Assembly: GCA_947446855.1 (NCBI GenBank)
Contig: CANFIH010000003.1
Coordinates: 1-64,000 of the forward strand
Length of the DNA stretch: 64,000 bases
Direction of reading: 5' to 3'
Source: Burkholderiales bacterium
GTDB taxonomy: Bacteria > Pseudomonadota > Gammaproteobacteria > Burkholderiales > Burkholderiaceae_C
In this document: one piece after another, positions 1 to 8,386 of the stretch
How positions within the stretch are numbered: position 1 is the first letter of the stretch
How the letters are laid out: each line of letters begins with the position of its first letter
Notes under the pieces: generated by a model
What the model was told of the DNA's origin: nothing
Databases searched by the model: none
The model's input: the letters and a program-made list of their open reading frames with translations, nothing else
Program-made: the position numbers and the translations under genes

Positions 1-636
1 GCCGTATGGGCGCAGGGTGACCTGGTGGCCCGTGGCACGCTGCTGATTCTGGTGCTGATGAGCATGGCCAGCTGGTACGTGATTGTGTCCAAGTACATTG
101 AGCAGTCGCGCGTGAACAAGCAGTCACGTGCCGTGGGTGACGACTTCTGGAGTGGTGCCTCGATTCGCCAGAGCGCCGACAAACTCGAGGCCACCAGCCC
201 CTACCGCTTCATCACCGACAAGGGTTTGGAGAGTGCCAGCAAGCACGATGGCATGCTGGGTGCGATTGACTTCAATACCTGGGTCACCATGAGTATCCAA
301 CGTGCCATGACCAACGTACAAAGCCGTTTGCAGGAAGGCCTGGCCCTGCTGGCTACTGTCGGTTCCACCGCGCCTTTTGTCGGCCTGTTTGGCACGGTAT
401 GGGGCATTTACAACGCACTGGTCAGCATTGGCATGTCGGGCCAGGCCAGCATCGACAAAGTGGCAGGACCCGTGGGCGAGTCGCTCATCATGACGGCCAT
501 CGGTCTGGCGGTGGCGGTGCCCGCGGTGCTGGGCTACAACTGGCTGGTCCGCCGCAACAAGCTGGCCATGGAGGATGTGCATGCCTTCGGCAACGACCTG
601 CATGCGGTGTTGCTGGCTACGGCCGGCAAGTCCTAA
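1..636 (+). CDS. exbB: ExbB/TolQ-type proton channel subunit, 5' end cut by window
   Basis: Inner-membrane MotA/TolQ/ExbB-family subunit that, with ExbD, uses the proton gradient to energise TonB. The reading frame is open to base 1, so the gene is partial; the ORF-track start at 25 is an internal GTG. Visible are an N-terminal hydrophobic helix (TLLILVLMSMASWYVIV), a cytoplasmic stretch, then two helices with the family signatures FVGLFGTVWGIYNAL and ESLIMTAIGLAVAVPAVLGY. A short charged tail follows. Two exbD genes and a tonB gene follow on the same strand, which fixes the assignment as a TonB rather than Tol or Mot system. What it energises is not visible here; phosphatase genes follow directly. 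Confidence 0.9.
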   Translation, partial: AVWAQGDLVARGTLLILVLMSMASWYVIVSKYIEQSRVNKQSRAVGDDFWSGASIRQSADKLEATSPYRFITDKGLESASKHDGMLGAIDFNTWVTMSIQRAMTNVQSRLQEGLALLATVGSTAPFVGLFGTVWGIYNALVSIGMSGQASIDKVAGPVGESLIMTAIGLAVAVPAVLGYNWLVRRNKLAMEDVHAFGNDLHAVLLATAGKS

Positions 637-672
637 GCTCCACCGCAAGCGCTACGCTGAAGTGTTCTGCAT

Positions 673-1101
673 ATGGCAATGAACCTGGGCTCCGACGAGG
701 GCGAAGACACAGTCATGAGCGCCATCAACACCACACCGCTGGTGGATGTGATGCTGGTGCTGCTGATTATTTTTCTGATCACCATTCCGGCAGTTACCAC
801 TTCGGTCAAGCTGAGCCTGCCCAAGCAACGCGTGGAAGTGCGTGAGACCAAACCCGAGAACATCATCATCTCGGTCGACAAGGCAGGCCATACCTTTTGG
901 TATGACACGCAAGTCGCCGGCCGTGATGAGCTGGTCAATCGTTTGAAAAAAATATCCAGCATGCAGCCGCAACCCGAAGTGCAGATTCGTGGTGACAGCG
1001 AGGCGCGCTACGACAGCGTCGGCCGCATCATGTATGCCTGCCAGCTTGCCGGCATTGCCAAAGTAACTTTTATCACGGAGCCTCCCGCCCTGGGCGGATG
1101 A
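673..1101 (+). CDS. exbD: ExbD/TolR-family protein, first copy
   Basis: Periplasm-facing partner of ExbB in the TonB energising complex. The protein is 142 residues, normal for ExbD: a short cytoplasmic N-terminus, one transmembrane helix (VDVMLVLLIIFLITIPAVT) preceded by the conserved NTTPLVDVMLV motif whose Asp carries protons in this family, and a periplasmic domain. The gene begins 36 nt after exbB and its TGA overlaps the ATG of the second exbD (ATGA), so the genes are translationally coupled. Tandem exbD genes with slightly different helices are known in several TonB clusters; whether the two form heterodimers is not shown by sequence. Confidence 0.9.
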   Translation: MAMNLGSDEGEDTVMSAINTTPLVDVMLVLLIIFLITIPAVTTSVKLSLPKQRVEVRETKPENIIISVDKAGHTFWYDTQVAGRDELVNRLKKISSMQPQPEVQIRGDSEARYDSVGRIMYACQLAGIAKVTFITEPPALGG

Positions 1102-1532
1102 CACGCATGGCGATGAGTTCCCCTATGGGCCAGTCTGATGAAATGGACGTCATCATGGACATCAACACCACGCCGTTGATTGACGTGATGCTGGTGCTGC
1201 TGGTGATGATGATCATCACCATCCCGGTTCAGTTGCATGCGGTCAAGCTTGAGCTGCCGGTGGGTCGACCACCCGTCAGCCAGGTCAAGCCCGAGGTGAT
1301 ACAAATCGACATCGATGCCAAGAGTGGTGTGCACTGGCAGGGACAGACCATTGCCTTGGAGCAGCTTGAAGACAATATGCGCCAAAGCGCGCTGGCAGCC
1401 CCGCAGCCGGAAGTGCATTTGCGCACCGACAAGGATGCGAGCTATGCCGTGTTTGCCAACGTGCTGGCCAGTTCACGGCGCATCGGTTTGAACCGCATTG
1501 CCGTAGTTGGCAGCGAACAGTTTGTGCAATAA
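1098..1532 (+). CDS. exbD: ExbD/TolR-family protein, second copy
   Basis: Second ExbD paralogue of 144 residues, sharing the NTTPLIDVMLVLLVMMIITIP helix region with the first copy but diverged in the periplasmic domain (for example VQLHAVKLELPVGRPP). The proton-carrying Asp is kept. The ATG overlaps the stop of the previous exbD by four bases, and the TAA directly abuts the ATG of tonB, so exbB-exbD-exbD-tonB is one operon. The two copies probably arose by duplication and then specialised; that is inference from the shared motif and diverged C-termini. Confidence 0.88.
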   Translation: MTRMAMSSPMGQSDEMDVIMDINTTPLIDVMLVLLVMMIITIPVQLHAVKLELPVGRPPVSQVKPEVIQIDIDAKSGVHWQGQTIALEQLEDNMRQSALAAPQPEVHLRTDKDASYAVFANVLASSRRIGLNRIAVVGSEQFVQ

Positions 1533-2177
1533 ATGATGGCCCTGGATTACCGCACTGCGGACCCCTCGCGCCGCTACCGTGGCATTGTCATTGCGCTTGC
1601 CATACACGTGCTGCTGGCCTGGCTGCTGATTTCGGGCACGGCGCGCAAGGGCCTAGAGCTACTCAACAAGCCCTTGCAAGCCGTGGTGATTCAGGATGTG
1701 GTGGTTGCGCCACCACCACCACCACCGCGCAAGATGGTGGCGCCACCCAAGGCGCAGACGGTTCCAACCCAACCCCCACCTTTTATACCGGTGGCCGAAG
1801 TGCCCGTGGCAGCGCCCACCACCTTCGCCGTAGAGGCCACACCGGTCTTGCATGAAGCACCGCCTCCCGCTCCCGCACCGGTAATGGTCGCTGCTGCGCC
1901 TCCCGCACCGGCGCCTGCAGCCAAGCTGGACATGGACATTGTGTGCCCCACCCAGGTACCACCGGAAATGCCACGCCGTGCCCTGATCGATGGCGCGCAA
2001 GGATTGGTTAAGGCCCAGGTCCGGATTGCTGATGGCATGGTGCGCGAAGTTACCTTTCTATCGGGCCCCCGCGTCTTTTATGCAGCCGTGCGCACGGCCA
2101 TGCTGCAATACAAATGCACCCATCAGGGCAGCGAAGTGGTGGCCACGCAGGACTTCAACTTCAAGCTGCAGCCCTGA
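1533..2177 (+). CDS. tonB: TonB-family energy transducer
   Basis: TonB-like protein of 214 residues linking the ExbB/ExbD motor to outer-membrane receptors. It has one N-terminal signal-anchor helix (GIVIALAIHVLLAWLLIS), a proline/alanine-rich periplasm-spanning region (VAPPPPPPRKM and further PAPAP runs), and a C-terminal TonB box-binding domain ending FNFKLQP. The last domain has a MPRRALIDGAQGLVKAQVRI stretch, which suits the TonB/TolA C-terminal fold. It starts directly after the exbD stop; ATG 1536 is an alternative start one codon later. The 3' end overlaps the convergent phosphatase gene by 55 bp. Confidence 0.88.
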   Translation: MMALDYRTADPSRRYRGIVIALAIHVLLAWLLISGTARKGLELLNKPLQAVVIQDVVVAPPPPPPRKMVAPPKAQTVPTQPPPFIPVAEVPVAAPTTFAVEATPVLHEAPPPAPAPVMVAAAPPAPAPAAKLDMDIVCPTQVPPEMPRRALIDGAQGLVKAQVRIADGMVREVTFLSGPRVFYAAVRTAMLQYKCTHQGSEVVATQDFNFKLQP

Positions 2178-2860
2178 GCGCGCTGCACTTCTGCACGAGC
2201 CACCGCCAGTTCCTGCTGATACTGCGGCTTGGTGGTCATGACCGCATGGATGGTGTAGGCAAGCAGCTTGCTGGCCTCAACATCGCTGCGGTAGTGCACG
2301 CCGCAAACCAGACGGTTGTTGGCATAGTCGTCTGCACGTTTCAGGATCGCATCGCGCTCGTCCGGCAGCATATCAATCAAGGTCAGGGCCATCAGGTAAC
2401 CGGTAGTTGCGTGTCCGCTGGGATACGAGTCGTCCTTGGTCTTGGTCGTGCAAATGGGATGCAGCGTTCTGTCCAGGTTGTAGGGGCGTACGCGCGCAAA
2501 GCCTGTTTTGGCTGGCGAGGTGTTGATGCCTTCGTCATTTTTCACCCGACTGCCAAGAGCGGCTGTTTGTGGCAGTGCCTGCGGGTTGAACCAGTCGCCC
2601 AGCGGCTGCTTGAAAAGGAAGATGGTTTCTTCCTTGTCATCGGCCATGGCGGCAGCCTGTTGCATATCGCTGCGGGTGCCTTCTATCCGGTGCAATTCAG
2701 CAAGCTCCGCTTTGGTTTTGTCGGACTGCGCGGTGGCAGGTGTCAGCAGGATTTGAAAGGCGTGTGTTTCTTCGGCAGAGACAAACGAAGGGTCTTTGGC
2801 ATGCGCAGCGAATGTCAAACCGAGGCAAAGGCTCAGCGTTGTGAGGGCAATGGGTTTCAT
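2123..2860 (-). CDS. Class A acid phosphatase (PAP2 superfamily), exported
   Basis: Periplasmic non-specific phosphomonoesterase of the PhoN/PAP2 type, releasing Pi from organic phosphoesters. The start at 2860 was chosen because it yields a signal peptide (MKPIALTTLSLCLGLTFAAHA); the longer ORF start gives a polar extension. The three-part catalytic motif is complete: KTGFARVRP (KX6RP), SYPSGHATTG (PSGH, with the second catalytic region), and RLVCGVHYRSD (RX5HX3D, nucleophilic His). About 245 residues fits class A. A strong Pho box with a TATAGA -10 lies upstream on the same strand. The gene overlaps the tail of tonB convergently. Confidence 0.9.
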   Translation of the reverse strand: MKPIALTTLSLCLGLTFAAHAKDPSFVSAEETHAFQILLTPATAQSDKTKAELAELHRIEGTRSDMQQAAAMADDKEETIFLFKQPLGDWFNPQALPQTAALGSRVKNDEGINTSPAKTGFARVRPYNLDRTLHPICTTKTKDDSYPSGHATTGYLMALTLIDMLPDERDAILKRADDYANNRLVCGVHYRSDVEASKLLAYTIHAVMTTKPQYQQELAVARAEVQRAQGCSLKLKSCVATTSLP

Positions 2861-2894
2861 AGTTCCAAAAGGTAAAAGGTGGCAGCGTGCCATG

Positions 2895-2928
2895 TCTATA
2901 TGAACATGCAGTGACACGTGCCTGACTG
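2895..2928 (-). promoter_or_regulatory. Candidate PhoB promoter of the acid phosphatase
   Basis: On the minus strand two heptamers, CAGTCAG and GTGTCAC, are separated by 4 nt (11-bp period of a Pho box). Exactly 10 nt downstream is TATAGA, a 5/6 match to the sigma70 -10. This is the arrangement expected of a class of PhoB-activated promoters in which the box replaces the -35. The plus strand of the same gap holds a weaker candidate (CTGTCTT then GCGTAAC at 2926-2943) in front of the metallophosphoesterase. Confidence 0.65.
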
Positions 2929-2993
2929 TCTTCATTGCGTAACACAAAACAGGTCAACTCAGCTCCTCACCAATTCCGAGTCGCTTTTTTTTC

Positions 2994-4145
2994 ATGCCCA
3001 AAAGACTACTGCCTTTGCTTGCAATCTTTACATTGCTATCCATCAGCTGCGCCACGCAGGCGCAAACCAACAGCGAACAATCCGACCCGGTGCTGCTGCG
3101 CTTTTCCACTGTGGGTGACTCCCGCCAGGACCCTAATGAAGCGGATGCCACCATGAAGCCGCTGACCGCGCAAGACAAGATTTGGCTGCAAAACACCAAG
3201 GCCTGGTCGCGCATCATGCGGGACATCGAGGGCCAGAAATCCAAGCTGCTGTTTTTCAACGGCGACATGATCATGGGCTATGGCCTGGCCGGCCCCACAC
3301 CGAGCAACAGCGTGGCCGATGTAGTGGGCTCTGACCTGATGGCCTTTTACCGCCAGTACGGCTTTTGGCGTGGCATGGTGGCGCCGTTGATGGAGGCCGG
3401 AACCTATGTGGTGCCAGTGCCTGGCAACCACGAGGTGCAGTCCAAGCCCATGGGCAAAAAGGCCCAGCCTGAGAACGAGGCCGCCTGGCGCGCCAATATG
3501 GGCGATTTGATCGTGGATGCAGATCGCTTCCGCAAAATCGTCGGTGCCGAGGCCCGCAACATCAATGTGCAAAACAACGGCGCACTCGATGGCTTGAGCA
3601 GCGACCAGAGCCAGCTCTCCTACAGCTTTGATGCGGCCGATTCGCACTTCAGCATCATCAACACCGACCCGGTGGGCAAAGACAATTCCGCGCCCGTGGT
3701 TTGGTTGGCCAAGGACATGGCCGAGGCGCGGGCGCGCGGCGCCAAGCACCTGTTTGTGTTTGGCCACAAGCCGGCCTTTACCTACTATTACGGCATGGGT
3801 GAAAAGCCCGCGCCGGGCATTGCCGGTCTGGACAAGTCCGACAAGGAGCGCGATGCGCTGTGGGATGTGATCGAGAAGTTTGGCGCCACCTACTTCTGCG
3901 GCCACGAGCATGAATTCAACATGTCGCAGCCGCGCGGTGCGGCCTGGCAGGTGCTGGTGGGTAGTGGCGGCTCACCCTGGGATGCGCAGCCTGGTGAAGT
4001 CACCAAAAACCCCGACACCGATCGCGCCTACGCCTGGGCTACGGTATCGATTCACCAGAGCGGCAAGGTAGATGTGGATGCCTACGGCTTCAGCGACGTC
4101 TTTGGCCCTACCAAACTGGTGCGGCACCTGGTAGTGGGCAAGTAG
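2994..4145 (+). CDS. Exported calcineurin-like metallophosphoesterase
   Basis: Secreted dinuclear-metal phosphoesterase of 383 residues; substrate unknown. The N-terminus MPKRLLPLLAIFTLLSISCATQAQ is a signal peptide, with a Cys that could be a non-classical lipidation site. Family metal ligands are visible in order: VGDSR, NGDMI, VPGNHE, FGHKPAF and CGHEHEFN. It lies divergent from the Pho-box acid phosphatase and shares its 130-bp upstream gap, where only a weak plus-strand Pho-like repeat is found. By context it probably adds to external phosphoester hydrolysis; this is inference. No cofactor-specific or substrate-specific motif lets me narrow it further. Confidence 0.85.
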   Translation: MPKRLLPLLAIFTLLSISCATQAQTNSEQSDPVLLRFSTVGDSRQDPNEADATMKPLTAQDKIWLQNTKAWSRIMRDIEGQKSKLLFFNGDMIMGYGLAGPTPSNSVADVVGSDLMAFYRQYGFWRGMVAPLMEAGTYVVPVPGNHEVQSKPMGKKAQPENEAAWRANMGDLIVDADRFRKIVGAEARNINVQNNGALDGLSSDQSQLSYSFDAADSHFSIINTDPVGKDNSAPVVWLAKDMAEARARGAKHLFVFGHKPAFTYYYGMGEKPAPGIAGLDKSDKERDALWDVIEKFGATYFCGHEHEFNMSQPRGAAWQVLVGSGGSPWDAQPGEVTKNPDTDRAYAWATVSIHQSGKVDVDAYGFSDVFGPTKLVRHLVVGK

Positions 4146-4174
4146 GCCGGTGGCAGCAGGTCGTCGACTTCAAA

Positions 4175-4219
4175 TTGTCAAAAAAGCATCATCAAGCTGT
4201 TATTTTTGAACTTTAGTCT
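4175..4219 (+). promoter_or_regulatory. Candidate triple Pho box and -10 of the glycosyltransferase
   Basis: Three heptamers in an exact 11-bp period, TTGTCAA (4175), GCATCAT (4186) and CTGTTAT (4197), are followed after 10 nt by TAGTCT (4214-4219). The GTG start of the downstream gene lies 6 nt beyond the -10, so the predicted transcript starts at or next to the start codon (leaderless). The spacing logic matches the other candidate Pho promoters in this window. Confidence 0.6.
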
Positions 4220-4225
4220 AGCGGG

Positions 4226-5503
4226 GTGAAAACCTCAGACGACCTCCTCATCGAGTCCTACGCCGCCAAGCCAGCCAGCCTGCGCATTGCGGTCGTGACG
4301 GAAACCTTTCCACCCGAAGTCAACGGTGTCGCCATGACGCTGGGGCGCATTGTGGAGGGGCTGTTGCAGCGCGGGCACGCCGTGCAGGTGGTGCGCCCGC
4401 GCCAGACCCGCGAGGACTTCGAGCCACGCGCCGGTCTGGACCAGGTGCTGTCCAAGGGCATACCGGTGCCAACCTATGGCGAGCTGCGCTTCGGCCTGCC
4501 GAGCAAGGGTCGCCTGACCAAACTCTGGGGCGAGCAGCGCCCGGACATCGTCCATGTAGTGACCGAAGGCCCGCTGGGCTGGTCGGCCGTGGGGGCCGCG
4601 CGCAAGTTGCACCTGCCCATTACCAGCTCGTTTCACACCAACTTTCATAGCTACTCGCAGCACTACGGCATGGGCTTGCTGAAGTCACCCATCGAGAGCT
4701 ATTTGCGCAAGCTGCACAACCGCACCCAGGCCACCATGGTGCCCACACGCGCCATGCAGCAGGAGCTCAAGGGCAGGGGGTATGACAACGTCACGCTGGT
4801 GTCGCGCGGCGTAGCCATTGAGCTGTTCAAGCCCTCGCGCCGCTCGGAGGCCTTGCGCGCCAGCTGGGGTGTTCAGCCGCAGGACCCGGTAGTGATTCTG
4901 GTGGGCCGTCTGGCCAAGGAAAAGAATGCGGGTCTGGTGGTCTCGGCCTTTCGCGCCATCCAGGCCAAGCAGCCCCGCGCCAAGCTGGTCTTTGTGGGCG
5001 ACGGACCACTGCGCAAGGATCTGGAAGAGGCCGTGCCGGAGGCACACTTTGCCGGTGTGCGCCAACGCGAAGACCTGGCAGCGCATTACGCGTCGGCCGA
5101 TCTCTTTTTGTTTCCCAGCCTGACCGAGACCTTTGGCAATGTGGTGCCTGAGGCATTGGCCAGCGGTCTGGCCGTGCTGTCCTACGCCAACGCAGCCGCG
5201 CAGGAACTGATCGTGAACCAGCACAACGGCGTGTTGGTGCCCAACGGGGACGAGCTGGCCTTTGTCAACGCATCCGTGGCCCTCGCCACCGACCCGGCAC
5301 GCCAGCAGCAGCTGCGCGCACTGGCGCCCGGCAGCGTGGCCTATTTGGAGTGGAGCGCGGTGAGCGACAGCTTCGAAGCCGTGCTGCGCGAAGTGCTATC
5401 GCGCCACGGCCAGCCGTTCAACGCCGGCCACGGCGTGCAACGGCTGGCTACGCTACAAACGCAGGAGCGCCTGGCCCATCCGCACGTGAGTCCCTTGCGC
5501 TAG
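4226..5503 (+). CDS. GT4-family glycosyltransferase (MgtA/Agt-like)
   Basis: Retaining GT-B glycosyltransferase of 425 residues. The N-terminal Rossmann half opens with RIAVVTETFPPEVNGVAMTL, typical of the alpha-mannosyltransferase/MgtA branch. The C-terminal half has the donor site features VILVGRLAKEKN, LVFVGDGPLR and the EX7E region FPSLTETFGNVVPEALASG. No membrane segment is seen; such enzymes act peripherally at the inner membrane on lipid acceptors. The start is GTG, and no Shine-Dalgarno is present because the predicted transcription start coincides with it. A triple Pho box upstream suggests a role in glycolipid synthesis during phosphate limitation, as known for Agt enzymes. The 3' end overlaps psd convergently by 51 bp. 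Confidence 0.82.
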   Translation: MKTSDDLLIESYAAKPASLRIAVVTETFPPEVNGVAMTLGRIVEGLLQRGHAVQVVRPRQTREDFEPRAGLDQVLSKGIPVPTYGELRFGLPSKGRLTKLWGEQRPDIVHVVTEGPLGWSAVGAARKLHLPITSSFHTNFHSYSQHYGMGLLKSPIESYLRKLHNRTQATMVPTRAMQQELKGRGYDNVTLVSRGVAIELFKPSRRSEALRASWGVQPQDPVVILVGRLAKEKNAGLVVSAFRAIQAKQPRAKLVFVGDGPLRKDLEEAVPEAHFAGVRQREDLAAHYASADLFLFPSLTETFGNVVPEALASGLAVLSYANAAAQELIVNQHNGVLVPNGDELAFVNASVALATDPARQQQLRALAPGSVAYLEWSAVSDSFEAVLREVLSRHGQPFNAGHGVQRLATLQTQERLAHPHVSPLR

Positions 5504-6328
5504 TCCCTGGCACAGCGAGAAGCCGGCGGGTGCCAGAACGATGACCGTAGATCCATGCTGGAACCAACCCATTTCCTCCCCTTTGCCAAACCTTGCGTCG
5601 CAGGGAATCGTCTTGGCGCCTTGGTAGCCCATGTGGAACAGCACATCCAGAAAGTGCAGCCGGATGCTGGCCACCAGAATGGCGGCCACCGGCACCAGTG
5701 CGATGCGCTGTCCTGCCATGGCGCCCTGGCCGCCCAGCCGCGTGCTGATAAAGGCGCGTTCGTTTTTGCAAAACAGCTTTTCCACGCGCTTCAGGGCAAT
5801 CGGATTGACGTTCCAGGTGTCGCCGGAAAAGTAGCGCACCTTGTCCACCACGCAGTCGTAGGGCGCGTGGAAGCGGTGGTACATGCTGGAAGTCAGGCGC
5901 AGGGTGACAAAGCAGCCGTTGCGCCAGGGTTCCAGGTCTTCCTCGCTGCCCAGCAGGTCTTCCAGTGTGTACGGAAAGCCCTTGGCCTGGAATACCTGCG
6001 TGCCTGCTATCGGGCCGTGCGCGCCGATGATCGCGTCCACCGGGCTGCTCAGTACATCGGCGCTCTCGTCAATGCTGCGCGCGCCGTCCTTGAGTTGTCG
6101 GGTAAAGCAGTCATGCATGCTTTTGAAGTGCTGCTGTTTGGCCTCGCTCAAATCCAGCGCACTGAAAAATTTCCAGATGGCAATGGACGTCTGGGCGATC
6201 AGCGGGTTTTCTATTTTGCTAAGCCGTCCCACCATCTGCGTCAGCCAGCGCCGCGGCAGGCGGTTGGTCAGCAAAAAGTTCAGGTCTTCGTGGGCCAGCA
6301 GGCTGTGAATCGTCTTTCTCAAAGTCAT
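5453..6328 (-). CDS. psd: Phosphatidylserine decarboxylase proenzyme
   Basis: Pyruvoyl-dependent decarboxylase making phosphatidylethanolamine from phosphatidylserine at the inner membrane. All elements of the self-cleavage triad are visible: an Asp in SSPVDAIIGAHGP, a His in MYHRFHAP, and the cleavage site in WFQHGSTVIV (HGST in place of the usual LGST; the Gly-Ser bond is kept). The mature small alpha chain would start at that Ser and carry pyruvoyl. Length 291 is normal. It is divergent from a class III aminotransferase gene with only 44 bp between the starts, and convergent with the glycosyltransferase. It may be a second, non-housekeeping Psd; that cannot be decided from this window. Confidence 0.85.
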   Translation of the reverse strand: MTLRKTIHSLLAHEDLNFLLTNRLPRRWLTQMVGRLSKIENPLIAQTSIAIWKFFSALDLSEAKQQHFKSMHDCFTRQLKDGARSIDESADVLSSPVDAIIGAHGPIAGTQVFQAKGFPYTLEDLLGSEEDLEPWRNGCFVTLRLTSSMYHRFHAPYDCVVDKVRYFSGDTWNVNPIALKRVEKLFCKNERAFISTRLGGQGAMAGQRIALVPVAAILVASIRLHFLDVLFHMGYQGAKTIPCDARFGKGEEMGWFQHGSTVIVLAPAGFSLCQGLAQGTHVRMGQALLRL

Positions 6329-6372
6329 GTTTTTAGTTTCCTTAGTTTGTTTTGCATGGAAGGCAATATCCC

Positions 6373-8052
6373 GTGAATGAATCGTTTGGTTTCAACACCA
6401 TGGCCCTGGCCGCCGTCGGCAGTGCAGCCCTGTTTGTGGCGGTGCGCAAGGCACAGGCGCGCATCGATCTGTCTTTTGCCAAACACCGCTCCCTGGCAGG
6501 GCACCCCCGTTGGGCACGCCGCATCGCGGGCCTGTTGCCCAGCTACAGCTATGACGAGGACCAGGCCTTTGCCGTAGACGGTGCTCCGCCGGAAATCGTG
6601 GCCAAGCGACGCGCGGCTTTCGCGGCGCTGATTGCGCGTGGCCAGGCGCGCTACCCCAAAAGCCTGCAGGCCAGCGCCGAAGCGGCTCAGACCCTGTCGG
6701 ACTTGCAGTTTGTCAGCGCCTACCGCGTGCCCTTCCAGTTCCGCAAGGTGGCAGCCCAGGGCCTGAAGGTGGGCTCGTTTGTGCAAAGCACGCAGGGCGT
6801 GACCGTGACCGATCTCGATGGCAATGTCTTTTTTGATCTGACCGGTTCGTATGGCGTCAACCTGTTTGGCAACGACTTTTACAAACAGTGCATGGCCGAA
6901 GGCGCCGCCTTGGTGCAGGACCTGGGCCCGGTGCTGGGTGCGTACCACCCGGTGATGCTGGACAACCTGCAACGCCTCAAAGCCGTCAGTGGCATGGAGG
7001 AGGTGTCCTTCCACATGTCCGGCACCGAGGCGGTGATGCAGGCGGTGCGCCTGGCGCGCTACCACAGCGGGCGCAACAAGCTGGTGCGCTTTTGCGGCTC
7101 GTACCACGGCTGGTGGGGCGATGTGCAGCCCGGCATTGGCAACCCCATCCACGCCCGCGACACCCTGAACCTCACCGAGATGGGCGATGCCTCGCTCACC
7201 GTGCTGCGCACACGCCGCGACATTGCCTGCGTGCTGATCAACCCGCTGCAGGCTCTGCACCCGAATGCCGCCGCACCGAGTGATGGCGCCCTGCTGGACA
7301 GCTCGCGCAAGGCCCACTTTGACCGCCCGGCTTACACCGCCTGGCTGCAGGAGTTGCGCAAGATTTGCACCGACCGTGGCATTGCACTGATTTTTGACGA
7401 AGTGTTCATGGGCTTTCGCCTGGCCAAGGGCGGCGCACAGGAGTACTTTGGTGTGCGCGCTGATCTGGTCACCTACGGCAAGACGCTGGGCGGCGGTCTG
7501 CCCATCGGTGTGCTGTGCGGCCTGCGCGCGTGGATGCGGCGCTTTCGCGAGGGCAGCCCGGCCGACATCTGCTTTGCGCGCGGCACCTTCAATTCGCACC
7601 CCTATGTGATGGGCGCCATGAATGTTTTTTTGCGCCGCCTGGACGATGCCGACATCACTGCTCTGTATGCCGCCGTAGACGACACCTGGAATCGCCGGGC
7701 CGAGCGTATGAATGCGCAACTGCAGGCTGCCGGTGTGCCGGTGCAGGTGGCCGGCATGTCCTCGGTCTGGACGGTGCTGTACACCCAGCCGGCTTGCTTC
7801 AACTGGCTGTTCCAGCACTATCTGCGCTTCGAAGGCGTGGCCCTGAGCTGGGTGGGTAGTGCACGCATCATCTGGAGTCTGAACTTCAGCGATGCCGAGT
7901 TTGAGCAGGTGGTGCAATGTTTTGTGCGCGCAGCGCTGGCGATGCAGCTTGACGGCTGGTGGTGGACCGATGGCATCAGCACCAACAAAACCATCAAGCG
8001 CCGCCTGCTGCGCGAGATGCTGGCAGTCAAGTTCGGCAGTGATGTGAAGTAG
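6373..8052 (+). CDS. Class III PLP aminotransferase with N-terminal extension
   Basis: Aminotransferase of the glutamate-1-semialdehyde/class III fold, about 559 residues, against about 430 for ordinary family members. The first roughly 110 residues are an extension with a hydrophobic start (MALAAVGSAALFVAV) that may anchor it to the membrane. PLP features: SGTEAVMQAVRLAR (phosphate cup), SYHGWWGD, LIFDEVFMGFR (Asp to the pyridine N), and TYGKTLGGGLPIG (Schiff-base Lys). GTG 6373 is preferred to TTG 6352 since GGAAGG lies 9 nt upstream of it. It is divergent from psd. The substrate is not evident; context with psd and a glycosyltransferase hints at amine-bearing lipid head groups, which is speculation. 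A terminator follows. Confidence 0.8.
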   Translation: MNESFGFNTMALAAVGSAALFVAVRKAQARIDLSFAKHRSLAGHPRWARRIAGLLPSYSYDEDQAFAVDGAPPEIVAKRRAAFAALIARGQARYPKSLQASAEAAQTLSDLQFVSAYRVPFQFRKVAAQGLKVGSFVQSTQGVTVTDLDGNVFFDLTGSYGVNLFGNDFYKQCMAEGAALVQDLGPVLGAYHPVMLDNLQRLKAVSGMEEVSFHMSGTEAVMQAVRLARYHSGRNKLVRFCGSYHGWWGDVQPGIGNPIHARDTLNLTEMGDASLTVLRTRRDIACVLINPLQALHPNAAAPSDGALLDSSRKAHFDRPAYTAWLQELRKICTDRGIALIFDEVFMGFRLAKGGAQEYFGVRADLVTYGKTLGGGLPIGVLCGLRAWMRRFREGSPADICFARGTFNSHPYVMGAMNVFLRRLDDADITALYAAVDDTWNRRAERMNAQLQAAGVPVQVAGMSSVWTVLYTQPACFNWLFQHYLRFEGVALSWVGSARIIWSLNFSDAEFEQVVQCFVRAALAMQLDGWWWTDGISTNKTIKRRLLREMLAVKFGSDVK

Positions 8053-8071
8053 TTCGGTGTAGACCATAAGG

Positions 8072-8104
8072 AAAGGGGCGCATCGCTAGCGCCCCTTTTT
8101 TGTT
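8072..8104 (+). terminator. Intrinsic terminator of the aminotransferase gene
   Basis: A GC-rich stem AAGGGGCGC / GCGCCCCTT with a 7-nt loop is followed by a T run (TTTTTTGTTT), about 20 nt after the stop codon. A classic rho-independent terminator. Confidence 0.85.
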
Positions 8105-8173
8105 TGCGCAGATGTATGTGTATGTCAATGCCACCGGGGCAAAAGGCTGTTTGCTTTTTGTGTACGCCGCTGC

Positions 8174-8256
8174 CACCGGGGTAGATGGTTCCGTCCGTGT
8201 CCCCCGCCCGCTTTAGCGGGCTCCTCCTTTACCTACCGGAACCATCCACCCCGGTG
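8174..8256. repeat. Nested palindromic element, copy 1 (intergenic)
   Basis: Two 20-bp inverted arms (CACCGGGGTAGATGGTTCCG and its near-complement, 19/20) enclose a 43-nt core. The core begins TCCGTGTCCCCC, has an inner hairpin GCCCGCT/AGCGGGC, and ends CTCCTCCTTTACC. The same core is found in mutL (copy 2), where both arms and the inner stem have different sequence but remain self-complementary. The word TGCCACCGGGG at the outer edge also occurs 42 bp upstream. Apart from the terminator and this element I see nothing in the 8053-8386 gap. Confidence 0.75.
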
Positions 8257-8386
8257 TCATCGGCAACCAGCATGGTTGGTTTGCAGGGGCTCAATACCAA
8301 TCTCCAATGCCATGGCGGCCCGAGTCCGGAAGTGACTGCTTGTACGCCAGAGTTCCAAGCCACTCAGTCCCCTGAAGTGACAGCAA

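Noticed and set aside
6325-8067. 580-aa minus-strand ORF opposite the aminotransferase
   Set aside because: It mirrors a clear PLP enzyme on plus, is His/Gln/Ala-rich low-quality sequence, and has no recognisable motif; typical antisense shadow in GC-rich DNA.
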